Assembly (NCBI GenBank): GCA_023079485.1
Contig: CM041083.1
Span: 60,827,810 to 60,891,809, forward strand
DNA: 64,000 nt
Origin: Archilochus colubris
Taxonomy: Eukaryota; Chordata; Aves; Apodiformes; Trochilidae
Reading direction: 5' to 3'
Made by a program: the position numbers and the translations under genes
In this document: one piece after another, positions 37,246 through 51,141 of the stretch
Layout of the letters: each line of letters starts with the position of its first letter
Numbering within the stretch: the first letter of the stretch is position 1
Notes under the pieces: generated by a model
Seen by the model: the letters and a program-made list of their open reading frames with translations, nothing else
Database searches by the model: none
Told to the model about the DNA's origin: nothing

Positions 37246-40200
37246 GTAGGAGGCGGCGGCCGGGGCCTGGGGTGGGAGAAGCTGCGCTGTGGGAGAGAGG
37301 GATGTGCTCGGAGCCTGGCAGGGCCGTGCGGTCGGGGGTCGGGAGGATGGGGCTGGGGGGTGGTAGGAGCTGCGGGCTGACTGCTTGGGCTTTCCCCGCA
37401 GTGCTGAGGGTCCAGGCGGGCGGGCGTGCTCGCCCCCCTCTCCTGGCGGCCCTCTCTGTTCCTGTGCTTCCTTCTTTTCTCACCCGCGCCCTGCTCCCCT
37501 CCTCCGGCCCTCGAGAACACCCTCGTGTATGCAGTTGAAGTTTTTCTAGGTCAGTGCGTGAAACTTTCTGGATTGACGACCAATATCCCGGTCCTGCCTC
37601 GCTGATCTCCTGTGTGTATGCATATGTGTGGCCTCGGTTTGATTATCCTTCCTTTCTGTGCCTCAGGGCTCATCCTTAATAGGGCAGATGCTAAGCTACC
37701 GGGTGTGTTGAGGCTTAATTCATTAACCTTCTGTGAAGGGTTTTGGTATCTAGTTGGGGCGAGTGCTACAGGAAGAGCAGACACCTGTGCAGTGGGTGAA
37801 GAATCTTCCTGTATGTTGTAGTATTGGGAGGCTGGATTCTGCCCTCATTTGCCTGTAGCTGTCAGTGACGTTTGTGGGAAAAGTGCATGTACCCAAGGGC
37901 AAGATTCTGCTTCAGTGAACCTTACTATTCAGGAATATTGTCTTGAAACACCAGAGCAGAGGTTTACATCTAATTGAGCTATAATTACTTAGATCTCTGA
38001 ACAAGTTAATGATTGTCTTTGGGAGCTCGACATATGCTGACATATCTTGCTGTGATGACTTAAGTTCTTCCTGTACCAGTTGTCAACTTGGGTTGAGAGT
38101 TACACAAACTTGTAGTGCTCTTGGCAAAAAGAAATGTGTGCAAGTACTTCCAGCTGCTTTAGTACAAAGTCCAGCAGCTTAGCTTGAATAGTCTTCTCTG
38201 ACAGTTTCAGCTAAGCTATTGGACTTTGCATTAATGTGGCTGTGCACTCACATGCTCTGTTCTGTCTGTAAAGTGCTAGAGCTAATGACTGAGAATACTG
38301 AGAGTCTTACAGCTCTTACAGGAATTTCATTGATATGTATGTTGAACTCCTGCACATTAGTTATTATCAGATCCTTCTGTATCCATTGCTGAGGCAAAAA
38401 CTTGGGTAATAACCATCTTGAGTCGTTTTGTACCTACAAGATCACAGCAGAACTAGTTACAAAGTTTTTATGTTTATTTCAACCCTTCCTAAGTGGCATT
38501 GTAACTAATGTAGCAATTAGATTTATTTGGTTTCTCTTCATCAGCTTCAGAACTAAGTCAATTACTTCTATCGGCTACTGAAAGAAGTTTGAGCCATCCT
38601 GGAAGATGCTATATACTAAAGAGACTGAAGAGCATCATCTAACTGCACTATGGAAGTACACATTTTTAAAAGGCAGATACTGTCTGTGGTTGGATGACTA
38701 CAGTGAAAGAAATCTGCAATCCTTGAATAATCTTGCATTTTAGAACTGCTTCTGATCAAGAAAGTGAATAAATTAGGGAAACTTATTTGTGACCTAGTCT
38801 TGCTCATTCTTTTCACCCACTTGCAAATATGCTTTCCATAATCAGCTGTTAGGCATCCTACTGGCCCATTAGACAAGTAGTCTAGTGTTTTCTTTTCAGT
38901 CCATTATGTTTGCTTGACAGATTGCAGGCTAATAGACTTTTAGCTTGGTTTCCTGGGGAAACAAAGCTTCTCTGAATAAGTTTTGACTGTCCCTTTTCCT
39001 TGTTAATGGTTTCTTGTTTTGGGTTTTGGTTTGGTTTGGTTTTTTTGGCTAATTTTTTGTAAGTTTAACAGGGGTACAGGTAGATACTGTTTTGTGAAAC
39101 CAAATGACATAGAGGAAGGTACCTTCAGGAAGAAAAGAGTACAGAAATGAGGTTATGTGTCACTGCACAACAGGAAATGTGCACTGAGGAGGGGCAAGAT
39201 AGCTATAAATCCCCTGACTGTAGGGGAAGCCTCATTTGGAACTTTACATTCTTGGTTCCTAAATTAATATATGTGAGGGCAAACCATGCTTTGGTAGTTA
39301 CAGTTCTCAGAAGAGTAAGTTTTCTGTGCTGCATATTCTATTTTGACTATTTTCCTTATCTGTTTTATGGTTTATGCTCCCTACTGCTTTCCTATTCTAA
39401 GTATGATTTAATGTTCAGGAATTTTACTTATATAAACTTTGCAGTAGTAGAAATTTCCTCTCCCTTTAGTGTGGGAGGCAGTCATATATGTTACAGACTC
39501 TATCTTCCTAAAATCCTTTCTTGTCTGTCCTCATGAAACTTTTATTTTCCAACTTCATTTGTTTTATTTCATGTTCTAGTCCTGTTTCCTCATTATCTGA
39601 TTGGAAACAAACAGCTTTTAATTGTAATCTTGCAGGTTTGCTGCCAGTTAGAAAGTAAAGGTTCTGACCTCTGATTTTGTTTCATATCTGACAGGGCTTT
39701 GAAATGCAAGCTAGATGACTGGGAGCATTTTAAAAATACAAGTATAAATGGCAGTCATCAGTGAGGCTGAACTCTGATATCATTCATGGTTTTTTTTCAC
39801 CTGTCTGTAATTAGTTATGGAAGTTCTGTCTGTCGAGTCGTAAGTATCTCTTTCCTTCATCTCAGCTTTGGTTAGCAGGTACCAAGAAGAAGGTAAGTTA
39901 ATGGCTCTCAGACTGATTCAAACAGCAGGCAAAACTTAATGTAATGTGAAAACCTTTCTTTTCTCTGACATTGTTTATCCTGTTTAAGAAGAGAAAGTTT
40001 CTGCCACTTCAGCAGTTCTTGGACAAAGACCAAAGGATAGAGAGTCAGAGAGAAAAGTCTCTGCTTGCTTTTTATACATTTCTGGGTAAAGGTATTTTGC
40101 ATTCTTCTAAAGATACTTTCTTCAGAAAGTCTTTCAAACAGTAATTTTGAGGAGTGGCAATGAAATCGGTGACAAATGATACTGCTGTGTTGCTTAGCAA

Positions 40201-43200
40201 AAGAGATGTCACTGCTGCCAGTCTGTGCATTTGGAAAACAATGTTGATTTCTACTACTTGATAAAAATAAGATTATTTGTACAGCTTGAATAGTCCTGTA
40301 GGACTTATTTCTTTTTTGTAACAAACATCATACTAGTATCTAAATTCCTCAACTTGTCATCCTGTCGACTTTTTCTCTATGGTAAATAACAATTTCCAGT
40401 GAAGTACTATAGTTAGTCTGTTATGCTAGCAGTTAAGTGTGGTGTCATCTCCTTTTATGATGAGGTTAAAAACTAGTTTTAGTATTTTAGTATTTACTTT
40501 CTTTGATGTCTTCCTTTTGAATCTAGCCAGCATATGATGGCTTCAGAAATATTTTTGTAGGGATTGAAGGAACTCTGCTGTCTTCCTACATACATCCACT
40601 CAAATTTTTAAAATTACACAAGAAAGAAACTTTCATGGGAACAGATGAACCAAATGTGCAGTTAAATGGGTGAGGAAGACCCACGCAGATTAGAGAAATT
40701 TGCTTCCCTCAAGGGAGGGAATGGGTGATAGAGAGCACTAGTTAGGAAAAGAGCAGGTTATATTTAGTCTACAGAACTTTTTCATGTGAACACTTTGCTT
40801 TTTTGATTTTTGTTCAGTTCTTTCTTTATCCTCCTTCCCCCGTGGAATGAGAGAAACTGTACAATTTCTTAAAAAGACTTCCTTATCAATATGTACATGT
40901 ATGCTTCTACTCAGCAGTCTATTTCTCAGGCTAAATATAATTCCTGTTCAGTCACTAGGCACAGAACATTTTACAAGATAAACTAGAATTGAAAAGAAAG
41001 ACATTCCAATGTTTGTTCTAGACTAATTTCATCTTCTAAAGTTTAGCTGAGAATTCCTCACTTCATGAGCTATAATCCCTTTCATTGTTGCTTCCTAAAC
41101 ACACCACTGCTTACAGTTATGCTTGGTAAATCAGCTAACCTAACACTATACCAGGTAGCACAGTGAACCAAACTGGAAGCACCAGAATTTTACTGCTGAG
41201 AGTTCTGGAAGGTTGAAGTGATGGCAGGCTGTGAAATAAATGTTCTTAGAAAGTATCTATATGCTAAGTTTGCCTAGTAGGCATTTCTGGTGTGGAGTCT
41301 TCTTTTTAAATAACAAAACAGAACAAAATCCCTAGAGGACCTTCAGTAACTCAGCTGGAAAACAGCAACTACCTTCACAAAACTGTTGTACTACAGATAG
41401 TATTGGAGGTCTTTGGGGTATAGTGAAGTTTGAATATATGTCTTGAGAAATGAGGGAAACTTGACTACTGCAAAACTGGAGAGACTAGAACAAACAAACA
41501 AACAAAAAAAGAGTAGAAATCCATTTTTGAGAAAGAGTTAGCAGTCAGAGGTATAGCTAAGGCCTAAGTGCTGTGAAAAAAAGACTCAAATATGCCTGCA
41601 AAAAGAATAATTACAATGGAGAAATAAATAGCTTTTTTGAGGGGTAATCTCTATTCTTTTGAGTGTCTGTTGAAATTACTTGTGACAAACTAGTAAACAA
41701 GCTAAGTGAAAATGAACCCTTAAATGGTCACTATATATGGGTGGATTACTTGTTACAGATTAACCATACCATGAATACATTGAAATTCACCTTGACTCAC
41801 TACCTTTAGCACTTAAGTGCTACTTCTTTATTATGGCTACTCTGATACCTGGATTTGCTATTGCTTTGGAAACAGTATTCTTGCTTGTAAGTGGGCTTAA
41901 AAGCCTGGCTGGGTTACAGTGTAAGTATACTTTAGTAATTTATCCAGGAGCATATCAGGGTTGGGATTGACCTGGGAGCTCCTGGACCAAGTTTATCTCC
42001 TGTGGAGCATTTTGGAAATCTCTGTACTGTAACTGCAATGTTCTGCCAAATCTTGCACTACATGTTTTTTTTTTTCTTTATATGGAGGATTCTATCTAAG
42101 TTTTCTGTTATTTTCTTCTTGAGTTGGGTGTGCTGAAGCATGATTGCTAAAGATAAAGATTTGTTTTACTTCTTGGTTCTACTTAACCTTGGTGTTCAAT
42201 TTATGTTTTATAAATTTGAACATGATGACCTAAAATTTCTTTTATGAAACAAGACAATTGCTTGCTACTGTAGCCTACTGTTGCAGGTTCCATATTCAGG
42301 TTAGTTACTCTGAACTAAAATGCTCTGCATTTACTAGAAAAGCTTAAAAGAACTCAGGATGTCAGCTACTTTGTAGTAGTGAGTGCAAGGTTGGTGAAAA
42401 GCACCTTTTCAGGATGGCTAATTTCACTAGTGTGATTCAAAAAGAGTCTGAGGCTATATAGCAAGAAATTGCTGACAACTATTAGTGCTTTGTTCGTAGG
42501 TTAAATAGTTTATAGGAACAGCAAACTGACCCGAAGCATGGAGTAACAAACTGACCTGAAAATCTGTTGTGCTGTTGTGAAACACAGAACTTGCTGACTG
42601 CATGAACATCCCAGAATTCTCAAATCTGTCTTTTTTTGGTGAACGTAGAGAGATAACTGTGAAACCATTTCCATCTGAGATGTAAATGGAGATCATGCAA
42701 AATCAGATCACAGATCTGGAACTGCTACATGTAGCAGTACCTTTCTGAGATGTTGATGTGAGGCCTATGATTGTTTTGTTCATCCAGTTGGCTTCCATGC
42801 TCTGAAACTCTGGGTCACTTTAAGAGATTGCCTGAGTATGTGACTCATGTTTGAATTTTCTGTGCTTAACAAAAAAAATTAAGTACTTCTTGATTAGTTT
42901 CTGTTTAGGCTCTTCTTATTGTGCTGACTTGTCCTGTGTCTAATTGGCGTTTGCTGCAAAAAAAAAAACAGAGAGAGGGTGATCAAAAAATTCTGTTGCT
43001 AAAAGTTTTACTAATGCATTCCATTCCATAAATTGAAACTGAATTTTATCTCTGCTGTGAATGTGTCCTGTTTTGTCCAAGTTTGTGATCTTTAGCATAT
43101 GCATTACTAAGTATGACAGTACAAAGTTAGGAATAGGTTATGAATAACAAGCAGAGAATTTGGTGGTGTGAGAAAAATATTTATTTCTGGTGAGGCTCCT

Positions 43201-46200
43201 TTTCTTCCCACCCTCCCTCATTCTAACTTCAGTTTTCCCTCTTGTAGCAGTTTCATTTTTACTAAGTCCTTGTTTTTCAAACCTAGCTCTTGTCTTCCAA
43301 TTCAGTTAATTTCTTTCAGTGGAAGAGCATATGGAAGATGAGCTAAGCTTTCTAAATGTCCAAGAGAACATTTCTTCAGTGGTTTGTATCATGTGTCCAT
43401 TTGGAATTCTACGTGGAGAGTTTTGTTAGATTGAAGATTACACATTGACTGTTGACTTGAGTGCCCTGGAATTGGTGAGTCATGCAGCCCACATAAGTAA
43501 ACAGGCTGAATTAATAGATCTTGCAGCGGTGTCAAACTTCATAAATAAGGAATCCCCCAGACAGATCACAACAGAGTGACTGACTTCTGTATGTATATTC
43601 TGAAGGAGAATATGCTCAGATGTTAAGTTATGAGGGGCTGATGGTTAAATTTTCTGTCCAAGTTTACACAGAATATAATGGACTCAGAAATGCAGGATTC
43701 TCAAGTCCAAAAATTCACAACAATTTTTATGAGATTGAAAGTTGGAGGTACGACATCGAAAGTTAAATTTTAGGAAAGATATAGAAAGCCAGGGGATTTA
43801 TAAAATCGTACTAAAGTCAAGTGTTAATTTCTTCTGTATGCATCCAAGCAGGTTGTTCTTAGCAGGGTTTTTTATGACTCTTTTATGATTGTTGAAACTT
43901 GTAAATATGCATCCCGACAAAAATGTGAACTTCTTGGTATGTAGTTCACAGATTTTTGAAGTTGAAGGTTTGTATTAAGTTATTCATACTTGAATGTCAT
44001 ATTACCAGCCAACACAATTCTTTAGAAGGAGGCATTTGTCTACTTGAACTCCTGTTACTAGGACAAAGGGATTAACTGGAATTAATAAATGACCGGTCTG
44101 TTATATAACTTTTTTTTTTTTTTTTTTTTCTCTTACAAGTTGCAGTTTCAGCATTTTTGAACAATTAGATGGTTTTCTCCTTTAGCTCATTATAAGGAGG
44201 GGTAGGCACAAATTAGTGCAGCTCATATGAAAAAAAAAAGTTTGAAATTTGGATAGTCTGGATATGCTGTTGTCTCTTTTTTTCTGCAAGCAGGTTCAAA
44301 ATCTTATGTTGCTTATATGCCACCTATGGCAAGTTCTTCAGTGAGATGCCAAAGATAGGAAAGTAAACAATAGTTTCTTTTAAATGTTTAAGGCACTAGT
44401 ATCAGTGTTACTTTCTCATGTAGTGAAGATCTGTAGCTCTCCAACTTGGAAAGCAATCAGTATTAATAAGTCCTATTGAACAAGTTACAGTCCATCTTAA
44501 CTGTACCAATATGGGTCTTTACTAGTCTTTGTATGCAGTGTAATTCAGTAGTTCAATATGGATACATAACATAGTAAGCGTTATTGTGTATCTCCAATGA
44601 AATTAATTTTATACCTTTCTTACTGCAACAAGAGTATCATCCAGCTTTTTGTCTTTGCTTATTTACATTGTTTCCTTCCTCACTGGTTACAGACCTAAAG
44701 GAAAAGGGTGAAATAATTTTACTTTGCCTTCAGCTACACTTTAAAAATCAAATGTAATAATTGAATGCAGTGGCTATTAGGCTGAGCAGACCAAAACATC
44801 ATTAGCAAGGTATTCTGGAGATTTGCCTGTCATACTTCCAGCTGAAGGTCAAAGAATTTTCTGAAGTGTAACTAATTAGAGAGTTCGTTTATAAAACAGA
44901 AAAGTTTCTTATGAGCTATGATCAAGTCTTGATAATTATTTTTGAATGATTGATACTTTCTTTCCTCAAACTCCAGTAATTTATGAACATGCTTTTCAAC
45001 ACACTTGTTGCCTATAAATTAGTGATTAGCTTCAAGAAGGAAAGATGAGCTAGGAGGCCATTTGAGACAAAAGATAGAGAGCTGTCCATAGAACATTTGC
45101 CATCAGCATATCTCTTTTCTAAACAGTTTTGTTTGTGATGCCATGAAGACAAATGCCATAGGCAATAAATGTTTAAAAAGAATTTTAGTTTGTTCAAAAA
45201 CACTTCCAATACTTAATTCAGGTAATGCAGTTGGGAAGAGGAAGTTACAAGTCATCATATAAAAAAAATGGGTCAGAATAGTTCCTTTGAGATGGGATCT
45301 GTATTTCTGTGTATTCTCTGAATTAAAAAATCAAACAAACAAAAAACAAAAACAACAAAACCAAAACAAAACACATTTTGCAGGATCCTTCGAATTCAAG
45401 AGAGGCCTCTTCGAGAGTCTTTTATTTCTTGGATTGCTGACTTTTCAGTAACTTCAATAATATTACTAGCTTTTCCTTTGCTAAGGCGATGGATATTTAG
45501 CATGGTTTAAAAAACATGACTTTGGCCTGTAATAAAGCAGTTATTATCTGTCACTTTATCTTGGAGATAGTAACTGAATAATAAATATAATTTCAACGTA
45601 TGTTCCTTTTAATAGAATATAGCATGAAATGCAGTCATTAGTTCAGTACTTGTGACAAGTTAGTAGACTGTATTTTACTAAATCCTTTTCAATAGTAATT
45701 CCTGGTGAAATATGGAGAAAATACCTTAACTTTTTTAGAGTGATTATTTAAATTATATCAGTAATGGTATGTCTTAATAGGAGTATTACAGTGAATCTGA
45801 ATACTCCAAGTGTATATATTTGTTTTCAGAGTCACTCTGTGGATGTGAATATATAAGTTTTTGAAGTATGTACTGCTGGGAAAGCAACAGTTCTTAAGGA
45901 TTTAAAAATTTTGTTGTTTTTGAATTATTCCAATTATCAACTGCTTCAACGTGTCAACAAAGATCTGTGTTAAAGCACAAAAATTCTATACTGCTTTTAA
46001 TATTTCATATATTTTTATGTATTGCTGTATAAATAAAACATAATCTCAGTGTAGATAGGAAAATAATTCCTGTTAATCTTATATGAAAAATTATTTAGAA
46101 GCTAAGCTTGATTGCTTTGGGTTTGATCTTGCTGCAGACACATTCTTTGTTTAAACTCTAGAGAAGTAAGTCATGCTTATGATGCTAACCCTCAAATGTA

Positions 46201-46575
46201 ACATTTCAATTCAGTGTTCTTTTAATAACATAGCTGTGCTTTTTGGAAGATACACTCATCTTCCTGTTTATCCTCTCATATCTTTGCAATGGAATGCAGG
46301 CTTAATTTTGAGAACTGCTGTTTATTGTTGTGGGCTTTTTTAGATCATGCACAGAAGTCAGTACATTAAGCTATCATCAACTGAAATTGAAACCCAATAG
46401 CTGTCACCTCCTGTTCACCTAGAAGTAAAACATTCACTTCCTGTGTGTTCTTTGGACAACATGTACTGAAGATTTTAATACAGATGTTGATGGTGGAGCT
46501 CATACAGGAATTGAAAATGTTTTCACTCAGAGCTTGCAACTAAGTGCAGATTGGATGCTAATGAGTTTTATTATT

Positions 46576-46953
46576 TCAGCCTGAAGAAGAGGTGGCTCAG
46601 GGGAGACCTCATCGCTCTCTACAACTCCCTGAAAGGAGGGTGTAGCCAGGTGGGGGGGTTGGGCTCTTTTGCCAGACAACTTTCAACAAGACAAGAGGGC
46701 ATCTCAAGTTGTGCCAGGGGAGGTTTAGGTTGGATATTAGAAAGAATTTCTTTATGGAGAGAGTGATCAGGCATTGGAATGGGCTGCCCAGGGAAGTAGT
46801 GGATTCTCCATCCCTGGAGATATTTAAAAAGAGACTGGATGTGGCACTCAGTGCCATGGTCTAGCAACCGCAACGAGTGGATCAAGGGCTGGACTTGATG
46901 ATCTCTGAGGTCCCTTCCAACCCAGCCAACAACAATTCTATGATTCTATGATT
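46576..46953 (+). mobile_element. CR1 LINE, 3' end
   Basis: This copy starts in the ORF2 end ([21 protein letters not shown]) and runs through the 3' UTR to the ATTCTATGATTCTATGATT tail. It is nearly identical in sequence and orientation to 4486-4987. It lies in MTPN intron 1 in the sense direction. Confidence 0.93.
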
Positions 46954-48601
46954 TGTTCTGCTGGTTAACATTTGGAGCAATGATCCAATGATGGAAATGG
47001 CCTGAATCCTATTACTAAACCTTTGGATTGCTTTACACTTGAACTTAGTGTGTTACCCTAATACAAACTTAGGGGCAACAAGGAAGTGAGATGTAGTACA
47101 GTGTATTTTTATCTGTCCAAACTTGCTTTCAGAATTCCACAACTGGTTGAGCTGACATGTTAAGCTTGAGTTTATGAGTAACTACATGAACAGGTGTATT
47201 TTAGGAATTTTTTCTGTTTTGGTAGCGTCAACTGTTGTCAGTCTGCTGATGGCATAGTACTGAATTACTGAGACATCACCTGGTTTCTGGTTAAAGTATG
47301 ATTAATGTCTGATGTTTAGCAATCATCTGGCACCCATGTGGACCAAAATACTTTCTGCTTAGTATACTGTAAGAATTTGTATCATCCAAATCAGATCAGT
47401 ATGCAGCAGTGTTTAAACATGTAGTCTGACCACTCACTTCTGGAAGAAAAAAACTTCTAGGCCAATTCTGTAGTGGCAGTAAAGATGGACTATGTGCTGC
47501 ATTCAATGAATACAGTTCTTAATGCATCTCTTTATATGGACATCATGTTGAGGTATGCAGTCATTAGATCTGTCAAAGTGTCCCTAAGAATTAGTGGTTT
47601 AGTGGTTTTATTTTCAGTTGTGCATCCTGTGTCATGCCTGATAGACAAGCCCTGGTGCTATAACTAAAGAATTTTAACTGTAATTCCAGATTCTAACAAT
47701 TCTTCTAAGCAGAGGTAGCTTAGAAAATGTTTCTGATCATCAGCTATTTTAGTTAATGATCTAGACATTTAGCATGCTAACGTTGATCAATAAAAATAGT
47801 ACTCTGGCCACAGAGCCTACAAGTAATAGCTTGGCCTACAACAGATTATTCAGTGAAAATTGGTTGTTGCCATTACTCTGAGCTGTTGCCTAGCTAAGAG
47901 TTGAGTGCTTCTGGACAAAACTTTTCAATAGGTCACTTCATTCCTGTTCCATCACTTGCTAATAAAAATAGTGAGTGGTTTCCACTCTTTGTAACTCTTG
48001 GTTACTCTTGTAAGTCTTGGTTAGAGTAAGGATTTAGAGGAGTTAGAAACATCTTTTTTCAATAGTGCACATATTTGACACATCTCTGAATCTGGGATTG
48101 TAGCACAAGTTTCTAGAAGCTGTACCTAGTAAACACTAGCTAGGTTCATTACTGTTATACAGAAAAACCTCATCTATCAGGTTTGTTTGTCTCTGAAATG
48201 CTGATGCAACTGAAGCACAGACAGCTCAGTAGTTCAGTTTATTTAGCAGTTTGTTTCTGGAATCGTATTCTTTTGACTGAGACAAAAGACTTCAGATTAA
48301 TTTGATTATGGTGGATAAGCTCAATACTTGTTTACCACTAACAAATCTGAAAAAGTATGCTTGCTAAGTACCTTTTGGTTGGCTTAAGCCAAAATAATTG
48401 CAGGGGTGCTTATAAGAGCTTTTCAAGGTACTTTAGGTACCATATCAAGATAGGCAAAAAACAGCATTTGGTTCATAATTCTTTTTTCTAACTTCCATAG
48501 ACCAAGTATTGATGTTATTGTTAGCAGTGAGGTTTTTGTCTAAGTAGAGAATTGTGAAGTAAATACCCTTTTTAAACATACATGCTACCCAAAGGAGCCT
48601 T

Positions 48602-48690
48602 GACAGGATTGAGAGGTGGGCCCATGCCAATCGCTTTGTGTTAACAAGGCTAAGTGCAAGGTACTGCAGCTTTTTGCAACTTTTTAAATG
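48602..48690 (+). mobile_element. Possible CR1 ORF2 remnant
   Basis: One frame reads LDRIERWAHANRF and a neighbouring frame continues over 'aaggctaagtgcaaggtactgcag'. This resembles the CR1 ORF2 segment (DRLERWA...FN.AKCKVL). The fragment is only about 90 bp, so the assignment is tentative. Confidence 0.4.
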
Positions 48691-50034
48691 CTGAAGTCCA
48701 ATGGAGAAAAAACTAGATGTGAATCCAGAATAGCAATAAAAACTTGCTATTGATGTCTGCAGCTTCTTTTGAATAAATTTAACTTCCTGTATTCACAAAG
48801 TTCCCTTCTCAACATCTGTTAACCTGATTTTGCTTTTTAATCAGGGTTTCGTGTGAATGTTTTTGCTCTTTCTGTTTGTTTCAATAAGAAGGAAGATGTA
48901 GAGACAGCTTGTCACAAATATTCCTCAAAGCATACAGGGTAGAAAGAAGAAGCTGGGAGAAAATTCTTTGTTGCTCTTGGTTATGAAAGCTAGAGAACAG
49001 GGAATAAAAAATCTGGCAGTATCAAAAAGGTGTTATTCAATATCTCTTACCACAATCTCAAAGATAATCCATAGAAAGGCTTAGCTAATTGCTCTCAACT
49101 GTAAATAAATAAATAAATAAACAAAACACAGACCTTCTAGATCTTCTGAAAAGTGGGAAGTAGCATCCCATACAATAAACTTATTGCTTCTCTTTTGTTG
49201 CCACACAGAACTGTGGTCCAATCAGGCTGTAGCTGGAAAACTACTGGAATGGTCAGAATTTGCTGAACCACTGAATAACAGCAGTGGTAGTTTCTGTGTG
49301 GCAGGCTGAATGAGAGAGTTATGTTAATTTTAGTGGACTGAAAGTAAGTAATTTTCAAAAATAGAAAGGATTTAAGTGAAAACTTGGATCCAGCACAAAA
49401 TTAGTGCATCTACCATGGGAAATCGCCTACTTGCAGCTACAATTGGTTGGTTTCTCATCTTTGGCAGGATTTTACTGCTGATTTGTCACAGAAGAAATCT
49501 GCTTCAAAATCATAAACAATTCACAAATTACAACACTTTATCTTTTTCCTTCCCTTTCTGCTCTTTGGATTTAAACCAGCCTTTGAGTTATTTGCTAGTT
49601 CACTGTGTTCCATTTTTGTTCTTAAGTTAAATATTCTTAGTTTTGCTGTCCCTGAACCATAATATGTCAACGTTTTTCCCTCTTAGAGGAAAAAAATTAT
49701 ACAAAAGTTTAAATAATATGCTGCACTTACTTGTGTTATGAGCTAGTAATTTGAATTGTATCTAAATAATAAAAACAGATGAGAATGTGAAAATGGCATG
49801 TTAGTCTAAGTTTATGATGAAATACCCAGAAGCTTGCAAAAATGTTTTCTTTGTGTAAAGTACAAGACTAATGGTTCACTTATCTTCAGGTTTGTATTAA
49901 GACAGCTGATGTGTGGCTGTATCTGCTGTAGTAATTTAAAACTTGAGTCAGTTTCAGTAACGAATGCAGGTATTAAGCTCTCTGCTCAATCTAGCAGAAG
50001 CTGCTTCAGGCTAGTGCTCTATTTCAGTTACTGT

Positions 50035-51067
50035 CTGGGGAACTATAGGGCTGTCAGCCTGACCTCAGTGCTGGGGAAGGTGATGGAGCAGATAATCTTG
50101 ATGCCATTGTGTGGCAAATGCAGGACAACAAGGCAACCAGCTCGGTCAGCATGGATTTATGAAAGGTAGGTCCTGCTTCACTAACCTTATCTCCTTCTAT
50201 GACAAACAAGGTGACCTGCTTAGTGGATGAGGGAAAGGCTGTGGATATTGTCTACCCAGACTGTAAAGCTTTTGACATGGTTTTCCACAACATTCTCTTG
50301 GAGGAACTGGCTGCTCATGGCTTTGACAGGTATATGCTTTGCTGTGTAAAAAGATGGACTAAATGGCTGAGCCCTGAGAGTTGTGGTTAATGGAATTAAA
50401 TCCAGTTGGCAGATGAGTAGTGTTGCCTAGGGCTCAGTATTGGGGCCACTTTGTTTCAGTATCTTCATCAGTGATCTGCACGAGGGGATCATGTGCACCC
50501 TCAGTAAATTTGCAGATAGCACCAAGTTAGGGAGTGTTGATCTGTTGAATGGTAGGAAAGTTCTGCAGAGGGATCTGTACAAACTGACTCAATGGGGAGG
50601 AACCAATTATGTGAGAAACAATGAGGCCAAGTGTCAGGTCCTGTAGTTGGGTCACAAGAACCCCATGCAATGCTGCAGGCTTGCAGAAGACTGACCGAAC
50701 AGCTGTACAGAGGAAAAGGACCTGGGGATGTTGGTCAACAGCCAGCTGAATGTAAGCCAGCAATATGCCCAGGTAGCCAAGATGGCCAACAGCACCCTGC
50801 CTTGTATTAGGAATAGTGTGTCCAGCAAGACTAGGGCAGTTATAGGGATTGTATAATAAAAAAAATTATTCACTGAAAGGCTTGTCAGACACTGGATAGG
50901 CTTCCTTGAGAAGCAGTAGAGTCACCACTCCTGGAAGTATTTAAAAGACCTGTAGATGTGGTGCTTAGGGACAAGGTTTAGTGGTGGACTTGGCAGGGCT
51001 AGGGTAATGGTTGCACTCGATGATCTTACAGTTGTTTTCCAGGCAAAATAATTCTGTTATTCTATGA
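50035..51067 (+). mobile_element. CR1 LINE with RT segment and internal deletion
   Basis: Broken frames cover the CR1 reverse transcriptase region: NYRAVSLTSVLGKVMEQIIL, then the DEGKAVDIVYPDCKAFDMVF region, then [21 protein letters not shown]. The catalytic FADD box is mutated to FADS. At about 50847 the sequence jumps from ORF2 ('VSSKTRAVIG') straight to the 3' UTR ('KLFTERLVRHWIG'), so an ORF2 block of a few hundred bases is missing. It ends ATTCTGTTATTCTATGA. Several stops and frameshifts make it dead. Confidence 0.9.
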
Positions 51068-51141
51068 CAATTTCTAGAGAAAATCATATAACCATCTTGG
51101 AAGAAAAGATTAATTTATTGTCCCTGTTACTTGCAGGTGTT

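Larger units (their letters stand above)
36415..37535. promoter_or_regulatory. MTPN: CpG-island promoter of MTPN
   Basis: Base composition changes abruptly from AT-rich flanks to a GC- and CpG-rich block that contains exon 1 and the start of intron 1. No TATA box was seen near the expected start. The block contains a GC box, two NRF1 palindromes, tandem ETS sites and an X-box, which is the usual arrangement of a broadly expressed TATA-less promoter. The exact transcription start cannot be read from sequence. It most likely lies between about 36780 and 36950. The edges given are approximate. Confidence 0.9.

Noticed and set aside
39147..40324. Frames of 129 (+) and 138 (-) codons early in intron 1
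   Set aside because: No recognisable protein and AT-biased codons. Each is a single unsupported frame in intronic DNA.
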